Assembly (NCBI GenBank): GCA_950295325.1
Contig: OX485803.1
Location: forward strand, 5,148,001 to 5,212,000
Reading direction: 5' to 3'
Source of the DNA: Polytrichum commune
Lineage: Eukaryota > Streptophyta > Polytrichopsida > Polytrichales > Polytrichaceae
DNA length: 64,000 nucleotides
The notes under the pieces were generated by a model, which saw only the letters and a program-made list of their open reading frames with translations, was not told the DNA's origin and made no database searches. The translations under genes were made by a program, and so were the position numbers. Positions 1-10,400 of this stretch are shown piece by piece; the first letter of the stretch is position 1; each line of letters starts with the position of its first letter.

Positions 1-1754
1 ATTACTCAGATTTTCCCTCCTTATAAGTATATGTGTGTGTGTGTGCGCGCACCTTAGCAGCCTTCCCATGACAATGACATTGCTCTCCATTTGAAAAACA
101 ACATTAGAGTCGAGAATGGATGGATGGATTTGCCCATTCCCAGTCCTATCAATTAACAACTCAAACATGAAGATGTTTGTCGTCTGAGATGACCTTAAAC
201 TACCGGATGATAGTGGAGAGGTACCCAAACCGAATGGAGTGATTGGCGGTTTGATTCCTAGCCGTGAATTCGTCTCTCTACTTGACTGAAAACCAATCAA
301 GTGGTCCAAAAAAAACTCATGTGTTCCAACAACAACAAAAACAAAAAAAATAAAAATCCACTGGGAAATATTGAGGTGCAAGTCCCTAGAATTTTCCCAG
401 ACCCACAAAAAGCTCACTAACAAGGTTGAATGATCTCATGAACACATCATAAGCCGTCACGATCTTAGACGACGAACAACCCTAGAATGGTCATGATTAT
501 GTATGTTGAGTACACAAACCAACTTTTGTCATAACAAATGTCGTCACGGTGTTTACTCTTAACTACGAACCATGTCATCACATTCCACTAAAATATAATG
601 TAAATGTCCAAAGTAATAAGAGGAGTGACCACATAAGGCCCACATACGTGCCCTTCGCCAAACCGTAAACCCTAGGGCGGCCTCCTCTCCTTCTCCTTCT
701 CCTTCTTCGCGAAGTTCAAAGTTCGGCTTCGACGGCCTCTACAAGTCAAAGGTCACATGCAGTACTAGCTCTCTCACTTCGAACGGAGCTTTAAAAATGG
801 TATATTCTACAAGTTATTAAGTTATATATACATATAAGGGTTTAATTTGGGAGCTAAGGAGGGAAGGCTCCTAGCCTTGGATGTACGTCCGAGTTGAGGG
901 GAGTACGAACGAGCAAAGAATAAGTTAATGTAAGGTTAAAGTTGAAGCCTATAGCATGGGGAAAAGACTCATTGTGCATACGGTGACTTCCGCCTCTTTT
1001 AATAGTCGGCCCGTGGTTGAGTGCAATGAATGGGGGAGAGCCGGCCGCTAGCTAGTTACGGATGAACCGGTGGAGTTAATTAATTTGAGCAATCACCGGT
1101 CGATGTTGTTGCAAGACCTCGGGAAAATAAAGGAAAACAACGCGACCATTCTAAAGGAATCTAAGGGATTATACCTCATCAAATCCATAAAGAGACACCG
1201 AAGATCCCAACATGTAACCGCTTGGACTTCGAAATTAAAACACCTCGATCGGGTTTTGACCGATTACGCCCTAAAGTCTCCCAATGCAAGCGAGTGTGCA
1301 TGGTAGTTGCGAAGAAACTCTTGAAGGTGGCATCCATGGCCTCCCACCCGGCCGGTCCCCCTTATTCAACGTGCGCCTAGAAATATGAATATGAATATAT
1401 GAAAGTGCATATATATATATATATATATATAGATGTATAATTGGGTGTGTTGTTGACTTCACCATGATCGCCCCATGAGTGTGTGTTGTGTGTGTGTGTT
1501 TGGTGGTGATGGAGGCGAAGTCAACTTGTGGAAGTTGGAGTGAGAATGATGAGTCATTAATTCCGGGCCCCATCGCCGCCGGCATATATCACGTTATTCA
1601 ATTCCCAGGTGAGATTGATGACGACGTTATACCATGGACGTTATACCATGGACGTTATACTTCCACTTTCGACCCACAAAATTTTAACCTCCTCTCCAAT
1701 GGTGCCACGTGGATTCGTACGTTGGTTGAGACCCACTTGAATCCCACGTGGATA
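1..1754. other. Gene-free stretch with simple repeats
   Basis: No coding region is recognisable on either strand. A short GT/GC alternating run lies near 31-50 and a TA run near 1411-1431. A telo-box-like AAACCCTAG at about 667 sits before a CT-rich, GC-richer patch (680-745), which resembles a plant promoter or leader, but no gene body follows it. A 16-base direct repeat containing GTTATACCATGGAC occurs near 1622-1661. The open frames here (for example 1070-1306) match no family I know and are probably chance. Confidence 0.5.
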
Positions 1755-2081
1755 TTACACTAAATATGATATTTAGTGTTTGATTATTTTTAATGTTGTT
1801 ACCATCGTGCCCTGCTCACACATTAATTTTCAATTCTATGACAATTAGTGTTAGAAGATTTGCTAAAAGATATGCTGAAGTTATCCTTTTATCATTGTTG
1901 TTGGTTTTTTTCATATCTTTACTAACATGAAATTATAACATGTAACTTCAAAATATTAGCAAAGTTGATATTTAGTGTTTGAGTTTATATTTAATGTTAA
2001 TATTTCGATAGGATTATTGACATTTAGTGTATACCTCTGTATTTAGTGCATCAAACACCAAATAACATATATAGTGTAGTG
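1755..2081. mobile_element. ATTTAGTG-type MITE, copy 1
   Basis: A non-coding element of about 330 bp. The left end reads ACACTAAATATG followed by ATATTTAGTGTTTGA. The right end, reverse-complemented, begins CACTACACTATATATG. Internal sequence matches the element at 34727-35057 in the opposite orientation, including a shared stretch around TTTTTTTCATATCTTTAC, and a third, short copy lies at 14682-14790. The CACTA-like start hints at the CACTA superfamily, but the target duplications are not clean, so the superfamily stays open. No open frame of note lies inside. Confidence 0.6.
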
Positions 2082-3330
2082 ATCGGGGAGATTTTTGGGC
2101 ATAATTGGTTGAGATTCTAGTGTTTGCAAGTCCAACCAGTTACATGTTGACATCCTTCGGTTTTCCTTTATTAAATCGAGGTATATTCTATAAAGTCCTC
2201 TAAACCGATCAGTAATTCTCTTGCCACCTTGAACTTCAACTGGTTATTTTTCAAACTCAACCGGTCCATTTGTAACTAAATGTCGGTTCTTCCTGATCCT
2301 AGATTGATACTACATTTCAAAACTGGTAAAGATGAAATAGAGCGCCATGTACAATATTCGAGGTTTGTTGGCTTCGTTAAGGTAGAAGTGCCTATCGCAA
2401 ACACTTTGTGCACTCCAGTCCCTTTACCTAACTCCCGAACAAATGATCCAATATTTGTATTTGGATTCACAATTATGTTATGAGCACGACAATATTATGC
2501 TTTGTATAAATCACCATATGTTTAGTTTCCATAATATTGTTAAGAGTCACGGTCCTTCACAATCGTTCCTAGGCACGTGAGTGTCGAACTGGACATATGA
2601 CATTTTGTCTCCTCAAACCAACATAGCATTACGACGAAGCTTTGAGCTCCCTTTCCAAATGGAACATGCTTGTTATGATACCACAAAACCCTACCCTTAT
2701 TCCCAACCTATATTTGCTAGGGTGGTCATGTTGGTTCCACATACTTGCATGGCAGGTGTTTTGTGCCATGTAGGGCATGGCACAAGCCACCACAACAATG
2801 TGGCATACCCGTTTCATTATACGCACTCTTATTTTACCAAGAAGGTTGACCCTAAGATTAGCCACATGGCAATTCATGGTGATGTAGTGAAAAATATTCA
2901 TCTTATGATGAGTATTGATCATTTTATAAGAGAGTCCCATGATGAATGGGACAATATGCCCATTTAATGCATGCCCCTAGGGTGCAAGAGCTTGTTGAGT
3001 AATCTTTTAAACAAGTCATGTTGGTAATCTTTCAAATAATATACTAGCGTTTATGTTGAAGTACGTACTTGCCCACTTTGGGAGAAAAACAAGTGCTAGA
3101 ATTGGGTGCTTTTACCTTATGTGGTCATTCTCTTTAAAGGCCACCTAAAAATCGGAGGCACTTTTGGCCATTGGGTAGGATCATGGATTGCCTCATCTTG
3201 TCAACAATTACAAATCATGAAAATGATCATTTCAAGTGTCCAAATGACTGGGAGTAAGATGCATAAGTTACAAGAAATCAAAGTGAGTGTTCTTCCCCTT
3301 TCTCTTCAAACGATCACATAAACATGCTCT
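2082..3330. other. Intergenic DNA with unassigned open frames
   Basis: Two open frames lie here on the + strand, 2581-2967 (128 codons) and 3106-3321 (71 codons). Neither matches a family I recognise. They lie upstream of, and on the same strand as, a LINE-type C-terminal fragment, so they could be decayed parts of the same retroelement; this is only inference. A small perfect palindrome, TTGTGCCATG with its mirror 5 bases later, lies at 2761-2785. Confidence 0.3.
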
Positions 3331-3339
3331 CCCAATTTG

Positions 3340-3544
3340 TGTTAAATATTGAACCTAGAATGATGTCATTATTTCGAGCACAAATTCTACCTCTAGGCAT
3401 GGGAGGTTAACAATGGAGAATACAAGTATATTGGTACTCCTCCAACACTATGTAGATAATGGATCGTGCCGCTTTTGCTCTTCTAATTTACTTGAAAACG
3501 AGGCACACTTTGTGTTGGAGTGTCCCATGTATAAGCTTCATTAG
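3340..3544 (+). pseudogene. LINE-type reverse transcriptase C-terminal remnant
   Basis: In one frame (3452-3544) the translation contains CRFCSSNLLENEAHFVLECP. This fits the zinc-binding pattern C-x2-C ... E-x-E-x-H-F-x3-C-P-x-Y found near the C terminus of many non-LTR retrotransposon polyproteins. The upstream sequence in another frame (SLFRAQILPLGMGG) resembles the segment that usually precedes this motif, so at least one frameshift separates the two. A stop follows almost at once. No reverse transcriptase catalytic domain is visible nearby, so this is a broken tail fragment. Confidence 0.5.
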
Positions 3545-3648
3545 AAATAACTTTCAATCACTAGAGAATGTAGTATTAGAGAGTCTGAAGTTTTTCTTTC
3601 AATTGGACCATTGAGTCGATATTATATTAGCCTCTATCTCACTGAAGC

Positions 3649-4148
3649 TACATGACTAGAAATGTGGTAGTTTCACGACACGACGATTCAACACGAAGTG
3701 ACCAAAATGTATGCAACGCTGATTTTAAATTAGAACCCAATGACCAAACTTCAATGAAATGAAACCAATTTAAAAAATTTGGGAAGCCGAAAGGCTGATG
3801 GGACTAAACATATACCAAGTTGGTGTCAAATTGGTTGAATCCTTACACTCGCACTACTAGAAACGTGGTAGTTTCACGACACAACGATTTGATATGAAGT
3901 GACCATGATGACACGAGCCTGTGTCGGGCTCGTGTCATTTTGGTCACTTCGTGTTGAATTGTCATGTCGTGAAACTACCACATCTCTAATAGTTCCAGCA
4001 CACTCCACCACTCTAGGGAATCAACCAATTTGACACCAACTTGACATGCGTTTAGTCCCATCCGCCTTTTGGCTTCCCGGATTTTAAAATTGGTTTCATT
4101 CCATTGAAGTCCGGTCATTGAGTTCTAATTTAAAAGCAGCGTTACATA
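3649..4148. mobile_element. Fold-back structure with nested palindromic element
   Basis: Outer arms at about 3713-3838 and 4008-4148 are inverted copies of each other over about 130 bp; both carry AATTGGTT, GATGGGACTAAAC and TTGGTGTCAAATTGGTTGA on the matching strand. Between them lies a complete palindromic element (3851-3994). A single half of that same palindrome is repeated just outside the left arm at 3649-3710. The whole block could fold into one long hairpin. No coding capacity is seen. It is best read as a fold-back transposon, or as a duplication and inversion around an inserted MITE. Confidence 0.7.
3851..3994. mobile_element. Palindromic CACTA-like MITE
   Basis: The left end reads CACTACTAGAAACGTGGTAG, and the right end mirrors it as CTACCACATCTCTAATAGT. 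The CACTACTAGAAA start matches the terminal motif I know from plant CACTA transposons. The element is palindromic almost throughout, with a GC-rich centre built on GACACGAGCC and its complement. This makes it a perfect-hairpin MITE of about 144 bp. A 3-bp target duplication is not clear. Confidence 0.6.
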
Positions 4149-4352
4149 GAATTGGACGAACTCACGGGCCTTTTTGGGCCCCAACTTTATTACACATTGT
4201 ACTTGAAAGGCCCAAACCCTAATTGGAATAGGACGTGTGACGGTCCCACAGGCCATACTTAGGTACATACATCATAGTGACTGCCCAGTGCCTACAGCTG
4301 AAATTTTAATAATCTAGTGTTTCTATCATAGTTTTGAAGTTAAGATATATAA

Positions 4353-4816
4353 GGACCACTTCACACACGAGACTGAGAGCCCGTGACCGTTACACTTCAA
4401 GCACTCTCATTGGTGGAAAAGGCGGAGCCAGTCCAAGTTCGCTACTTCACACTACGCTTGAGGGACCAACGGAGTATGTGAATGCAAGATGGATGTAAAG
4501 TCTACATGGATTCCCACATGGCATCGAATGGATCGTGTTTCATGGTCACTTGGACTATTTTCAAAAACTACCTTTTGGAAGTAGGCCTAACACAAAACTG
4601 GGAGACCATGGCTCACATCCGTTGATTTATATGATTTTATCATGTGTGAGGATCCGCATGAACATAAATTCATTGAAATAGGATTTGGTTGAGGGCCCCG
4701 TCACATGTGATCACACTACATGATTTCGGAGGTGTGTTGGGATGGCCTTTGGACTCTTTCTTTTGGGCTCTCACAATTTCATGGTCACGGCTCTTGGCTC
4801 GTGTGTGAAGTCGCCC
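4353..4816. mobile_element. Tourist-like MITE family A, copy 1
   Basis: The left terminus is GGACCACTTCACACAC and the right terminus is its near-mirror GTGTGTGAAGTCGCCC. TAA flanks both sides, as expected for the TWA target duplication of PIF/Harbinger elements. Internal sequence aligns with the copy at 45942-46441 in the same orientation, including repeats of the subterminal motif TTCACACTA. It has no transposase and must have been mobilised in trans. Confidence 0.8.
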
Positions 4817-4819
4817 TAA

Positions 4820-5290
4820 TATTACGTACTGCTACTACTACACCATTTAAGTGTTCAAGTGTCACATGCACTCTTTGTGAAGGGCCTAAACTAGATGTCT
4901 TACCTACAGGTCTCAAAGTGCACGTCCCCTTATTGCAAATATGATGTTATATATCAACACAAGTAGCTATTTTAAGTGAAAACATTACATGTATTACGAC
5001 ATTAATTAGCTTAGCACATTAGGATACTTGTGATTATATTTTTGCACTTTAGTGTGCGAAGGAAAAAATGATTGAGCATATTGATGGCAAGTGCCTTGTG
5101 TTTACATTTTTGATATGCAGTAGGAAGATATTTTTGAGCATGCTAATGTCGAGTGTGGTTTGTGTACACTTTTAGTCAACTTGTAGCCATTGTGTAACAT
5201 ATGCATCTATCTCATACACAATATTGAACATATTGGTGCTAGGATATTAATAAGTGCACTTGAATATCAAGTGTCATGTGATGACACTTA
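4820..5290. other. AT-rich spacer between MITEs
   Basis: No gene or repeat of note is visible. The stretch is AT-rich, with no long open frame on either strand. Confidence 0.5.
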
Positions 5291-5892
5291 GGGCCACTTC
5301 ACACACAAGGCTGAAGGCCCTTGACCATGGCAATGTAAGAGCTCTCATTGGTCGAAAAGGCGGAGACCGTCCAAGTTCACTTCACACTAGGAGGTGAAGG
5401 CCTAAAGGCCCAAAGAAAAGTTCGTGGATGAAAAGTCTACATGGAGTCCTACATGGCTAGTTGTGGATAAGGGTGCATGGTCTACCGGAATTTGCGTCAG
5501 GCCCACCTCCAAGAGGTGGGCTTGACGCAAATTCCGGGAGACCATGATTTTTTTAATATTTTTTCCAGCAGGACAGATTTCAAGACAGACTGCATGGCAG
5601 ATTCCAGGACAAATTCCAAGACAAATTCCAGGACAGACAAACACCACCAAGTAGTTATCTTAAATTGATAAACTTGGAGACATATTATATTAAACCAAAT
5701 CCTCCCCTCTTTTTCCGCCAACAAAATATGCAATGGTCCCGCAACATGGTTCATTCTCACTTCACACTATGCTTGAGGGCCAAAGACTACATAAAATGGC
5801 TTTCCCAACACCCATGGTACGGCCTGTGGATGAGAGTCAAGGGTCCTCACCATTACAAGGTCACGGCTCTTGGCTCATGTGTGAAGTGGCCC
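5291..5892. mobile_element. Tourist-like MITE family A, copy 2
   Basis: The termini are GGGCCACTTCACACAC and GTGTGAAGTGGCCC, flanked by TTA on both sides. This copy is longer than its relatives because it holds an extra 71-bp hairpin (5476-5546) and a run of degenerate 12-bp direct repeats around ACAAATTCCAAG (about 5568-5640). It is non-coding. The open frames that cross the hairpin on both strands are mirror artefacts. Confidence 0.8.
5476..5546. repeat. Near-perfect hairpin inside MITE
   Basis: The two arms, each about 34 nt, start at CATGGTCTACCGGAATTTGC and end with its mirror; the loop is AAGA. Arm mismatches are few. The centre CCACCTCCAAGAGGTGG is shared with the copy at 6367-6851, so the hairpin grew from an element-internal motif. 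Confidence 0.75.
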
Positions 5893-6366
5893 TTATGATG
5901 AAGTTGTTGGTCACTAGTATGACCTAGCATGCGCTTCAAAATAGGGTGAGTGGCACTATTATGCATGCGACACTAACACATCATAAACGGTGGAGTACGT
6001 TCAAACAATATCTATTTATTTAACATAGTAATAGTTGGAGGCTGGGGATGTTGATGTATATCTAAGTAGTAGGTCACGTTGTTTGACGGTTGACAACCGT
6101 CATGTACCCATAACTTCTTATACCATGATTTGTTAAGCCCTTTGGCAACTTGTGACACGTCAACCAATACCCCACTAAATACTAAACACTATTATTGTAT
6201 AAAATAAGTCTTTGAGAACCAACTTATTTTGGATGATTCTCTTGTATTTGCATGGAGGAGATGACCACAACAACAACAACGTACCTATCTTTGACCCTAA
6301 CTCTACCCTAATTTTGTTGGTACATGAAACTTAACATACTCCAAGTTTGTAGACCAATCCTCCTAA

Positions 6367-6851
6367 GGGCCACTTCACACACAAGCCAAGAGCCGTGACC
6401 ATGACATTGTGAGAGCCCAAAAGAAAGTGTCCAAAGGCCGTCCCAAGACACTCCAAAATCATGTAGTGTGGTCACGGATCCTCAAGTGTAGTGTGAAGCC
6501 ATATGTGACCGGGCCCTCAAGTGAATGCTATTTCAATGAATGTCTATTCATGCGGGTCCTCACACATGATAAAATAGAAAATCAACTGTTGTGAACCATG
6601 GTCTCCTGGTTTTGTATTAGGTCTACCTCCAAGAGGTGGTTTTTGAAAATAGTCGAAGTGACCATGGAACACGATCCATTTGATGCCATGTAGCAATCCA
6701 TGTAGACTTTACATCCATCTTGCATTCACATACTTTGTTGGTCCCTCAAGTGTAGTGTGAAGTGAACTTGGACCGGCTTTGCCTTTTCCACCAATTAGAA
6801 TGCTTGTAGCCTAACAGTCACGGGCTCTCAATCTCGTGTGTGAAGTGGCCC
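6367..6851. mobile_element. Tourist-like MITE family A, copy 3
   Basis: The termini are GGGCCACTTCACACAC and GTGTGTGAAGTGGCCC, with TAA duplicated on both flanks. Its body is the reverse complement of the copies at 4353 and 45942, so it is inserted in the opposite orientation. An open frame at 6409-6594 is partly conserved with the 45942 copy, but simple descent of the DNA explains this. Confidence 0.85.
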
Positions 6852-6979
6852 TAAGGTAGCCACAGGTGTTGATCCATTAACAAAGCAAAATTTATGATGC
6901 CTACATCATGGTAATTGATATCTAAGCAACAAGTTTATTGATGTGGCATCAAACTTCATGCACCACATCAAAGCAATTA

Positions 6980-7421
6980 GGGCCGTTTTACACCTAGAGG
7001 CCGGGCCGATTTGGTGGTATGAATTTCTTTAATCAAAAAATGCATGATCTGACATGGTCCGAGCTCATTGAATTGGGTGCACCAAATGAAAGGCCAATTC
7101 TTGGCCTCATGGCCAATGTCAAATTTCAATAAAAAAACCCTTTTCTAATAAAATATTATCTTTTTAGCAAACCATATCCATTGGAATGTGTGGAAATATG
7201 AATGCTCTATGCTAGATTATGCTAGACCTGTTGGATTATGCTAGATTTATTAAATCAACCTAGCTTCTTGGCCCTAAGGCCTTTACATATGGGAAAATTG
7301 GCCCCTGTTATAATCTTATTATAATGTGTAGTTGAGGCCAACCTCCAACCCAAAAGGGGCTGAAATTTTAATGCAATTGGCCTCAAGGGGAATTGGCCCG
7401 GCCTCTAGGTGTAAACAACCC
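6980..7421. mobile_element. Tourist-like MITE family B
   Basis: The left end GGGCCGTTTTACACCTAG and the right end (reverse complement GGGTTGTTTACACCTAG) continue into a shared AGGCCGGGCC, giving inverted repeats of about 27 bp. TTA flanks both sides. The interior is unrelated to family A. It is non-coding and of the PIF/Harbinger Tourist type by termini and target site. Confidence 0.8.
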
Positions 7422-7424
7422 TTA

Positions 7425-10400
7425 AAATCCAATCCATTTACAACAACAACAACAACAACAAAATAATATAATATAATGGCCATGTGTTTGTTGGTAGGCG
7501 CCCGTAATATGTAGATTGTTCCATTGTTTAATGCTATGTCCTTGGCACTCTCTTAAGGAAAGATAGATGGTTCCTAAACAATTACTTTTCCAACTAGCCC
7601 ACTTCACCTAGGATATGAAACACGTGATTAGTACAAGATGGCTCGCAAATCAAGTCAATGTTGTAGCCGTGCTTTCCTTGTGATTTTTGGAGCTCATGTG
7701 AGTATCTTATTCACTATCAACTTGAAGATTATGGTGCTCCTTAAATGGTCATATAGGTTCTCCTGGTGATGTTGACTATTGAGCCCAGAACGGTGAACAT
7801 TTTTTGCACACACTTAGTTTGATTTTTTTTTGAGCACATGTCTTTTGGGTGTTCTTGGAACCATACGTGACTGCATGACACTAAAACATAGGTGGCCAAA
7901 TGAGGTAGTTAATCAAGCTAGGCACGTTGACCTTAGACTTAGTAAGAAAGAGTGCCCTCCATTGGGTGGAGAATTGTCCCATAATGCGCACATTGCGGTA
8001 GAACAATATTAGTGTGAGGGACGCCGTAAGTTCAAAGAGCCGTATTGTAGTTGACAAGCAAGTTCAACCCTTTGACGATGATGAAATGCTAATGGTCTTT
8101 TGGTGACACATGAAATATTGCCGATGTTCCAACTAGTAGAAAAATGACACGTGGCACTTTGCTTGACACTTTAATCGATTTGTTGACGGACTTGCGTTAT
8201 CGCTTATGGTCATGTTATCTAAGGGGGGCCCTACATGGCCCTATTACGGGCACAAGAATCTATTGTTCAAAATTTGTTTGCTATTGTATGTAAATTCCCA
8301 TGGCACATTTGCAAGTGTGTGAAACATGTGGGAGCTTTTAATAGGGCTTAGTCTCGCCATCCATATCACTAAAGTGTCCCATTAACAAAGGTCTACCCAA
8401 TGCATCGTTTTGACCTTGCTTTGCCCCATGGAATTTGCAAAAGTAATGGCATCTCCACCTTGGCCTCCAAAAACTTCGCTTCATTTCATCATCTGATGCC
8501 ATGGAGGAGGTCCGTTACACAAAGGCACTTCCATTGTACAACACCAATTACAACTCCAACAATAATGCTATCATCGCAAATTATGTAAAATGAAGATGTT
8601 TATGTGTTATTGTTAGTAAATTGACAATGTGGAGATTGAAATATGATCAATGATTGTAAAGGACACTTCACAATAATACATCAAAAATAGATCACCCTTT
8701 TTAATCACAATCCTCTAAGTTTATCCTCACCATTGTGGAGGGAAATGTGATGAGGACTGTTATGCCTCTGCTCTCTCTAAAGTTGTATAAGAGGACACGT
8801 AATGACAGTGGTCCCATCCACCTTGATGACATAAATAAGGAAACAATCCCAACAACAACTTATCCAAAAAGAAACAAAAAAACGTTGTGTGGTCAGTTTC
8901 TCTTATTCTCCATCTTTTATCGATCATATTTGTGTATTGAAATTTGCATTGCATTGAGAAAATCTATACTGAAACATCGACAAAGAAAAACCAAACTTCT
9001 CTTTGTTTAAGCAAGGTTTTCGGAAGTGCATGCGTGTTCTTTTCTTAAATAAACACATAGGTTTGATGTTTTAATTAAACTACCATTCACATGCATAAAA
9101 CTTTATGCTTGGTAACATCGTGAGTGTTACCAACCTATTGTAGTTCACTTCAACGAGCTCTAGCCTCTTTTGATGTTCAATAAAATCCAAGAGACAAACC
9201 CAAGCTGATTATCTCATATAAATCCAACATCATAAGAATTGAGATAAACATGACAAAACCTCAAATAGTGACCGATTCTCAAAGAGCATAATATGCAATG
9301 CTCTCGAACGGTTATATAGGTGTGCACATAGTGGTTAGTGTTGAGCGGGTGTTGAGTATTCAATTTTGGCTATAATAAAAATAATTTTATATGAAATCAA
9401 CCCATTCATCAAACACGTTATCCCACATGGAACATAAATACATGTACAATGATCTATAGGAAGATTTGAGTTTGTATAGGTGATATAGACTCAAACACAT
9501 ACCCTCTATATATATAACCCTCGTCGTCACATATGACTTTACTTCACTCTAACCCTTTAACACGTGCATTCTAAACATGGTTCCAGTTTGGGTGTCCGTT
9601 CTCGAGTCAAAGCCTTGCCATATGCCACTGGAGACATTTTCGGCATCCTGTTGCGAGTACCGTAGAGAGCGTTGTGTTTCATCTTTACTGGTGTTGGAAT
9701 GTACTCCACTTCAAATTCAAAGAGGTCTCATCGAATGTAGGAATGACACGTGACATGGTACGAGGAGATTTCATTTCTTTCTTTCTTTCTTTCTTTCTAT
9801 TTGAAAAAAGAGAGGCCCAAGTCCACCATCGTAAGTGGCCACATAGAACCCCACCATGAACTTACGTCAATTGTGGTTGTCCTTAGAGGCACCAACAACA
9901 TCGAGCTTTATGCGACCTTCATGGTTTAAAAAGTCTTCGGCGTATGTACACCGGTTGTGGGTGGGTGGACAAAATCGCCAAAGTCAAACTAAAATCCAAC
10001 CACATGTTATTGTCCATAAATGAAAGCCCTCATGCAAAGACTTTGCTAATTAAGGTCAGTGTTGTACTATGTATAGCCCTACTATGTTAGGCCCTCCTTC
10101 CAACCTCATGATTCCGACTCGGACTCATTGCACACACACCCCCGTTTCGAACTTAATAAGGATGTGTTGTAACTTAGAAGCTAACTCCATAAATAAAGCC
10201 CGGTCATTCATTCCCCCAACACAAATCCAAGGCACCGAGGGTGGGCCTTCTTTAATGCGCCCAAATCTCCCATAGCTCTTCCAACTTATAGCAACGTAAT
10301 CGTTGGCCATTCGTCCTTTGATTTGGATAGCGAGAATGGATCGAGGGCCGATCAAACTAGCTAGCTACTTCACATAACGCAACTAATTAACTAGGGCAAT

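Noticed and set aside
5402-5760. Overlapping Cys/Gly or Leu/Val repeat peptides on the - strand
   Set aside because: They translate the degenerate 12-bp repeats and hairpin of a non-coding MITE.
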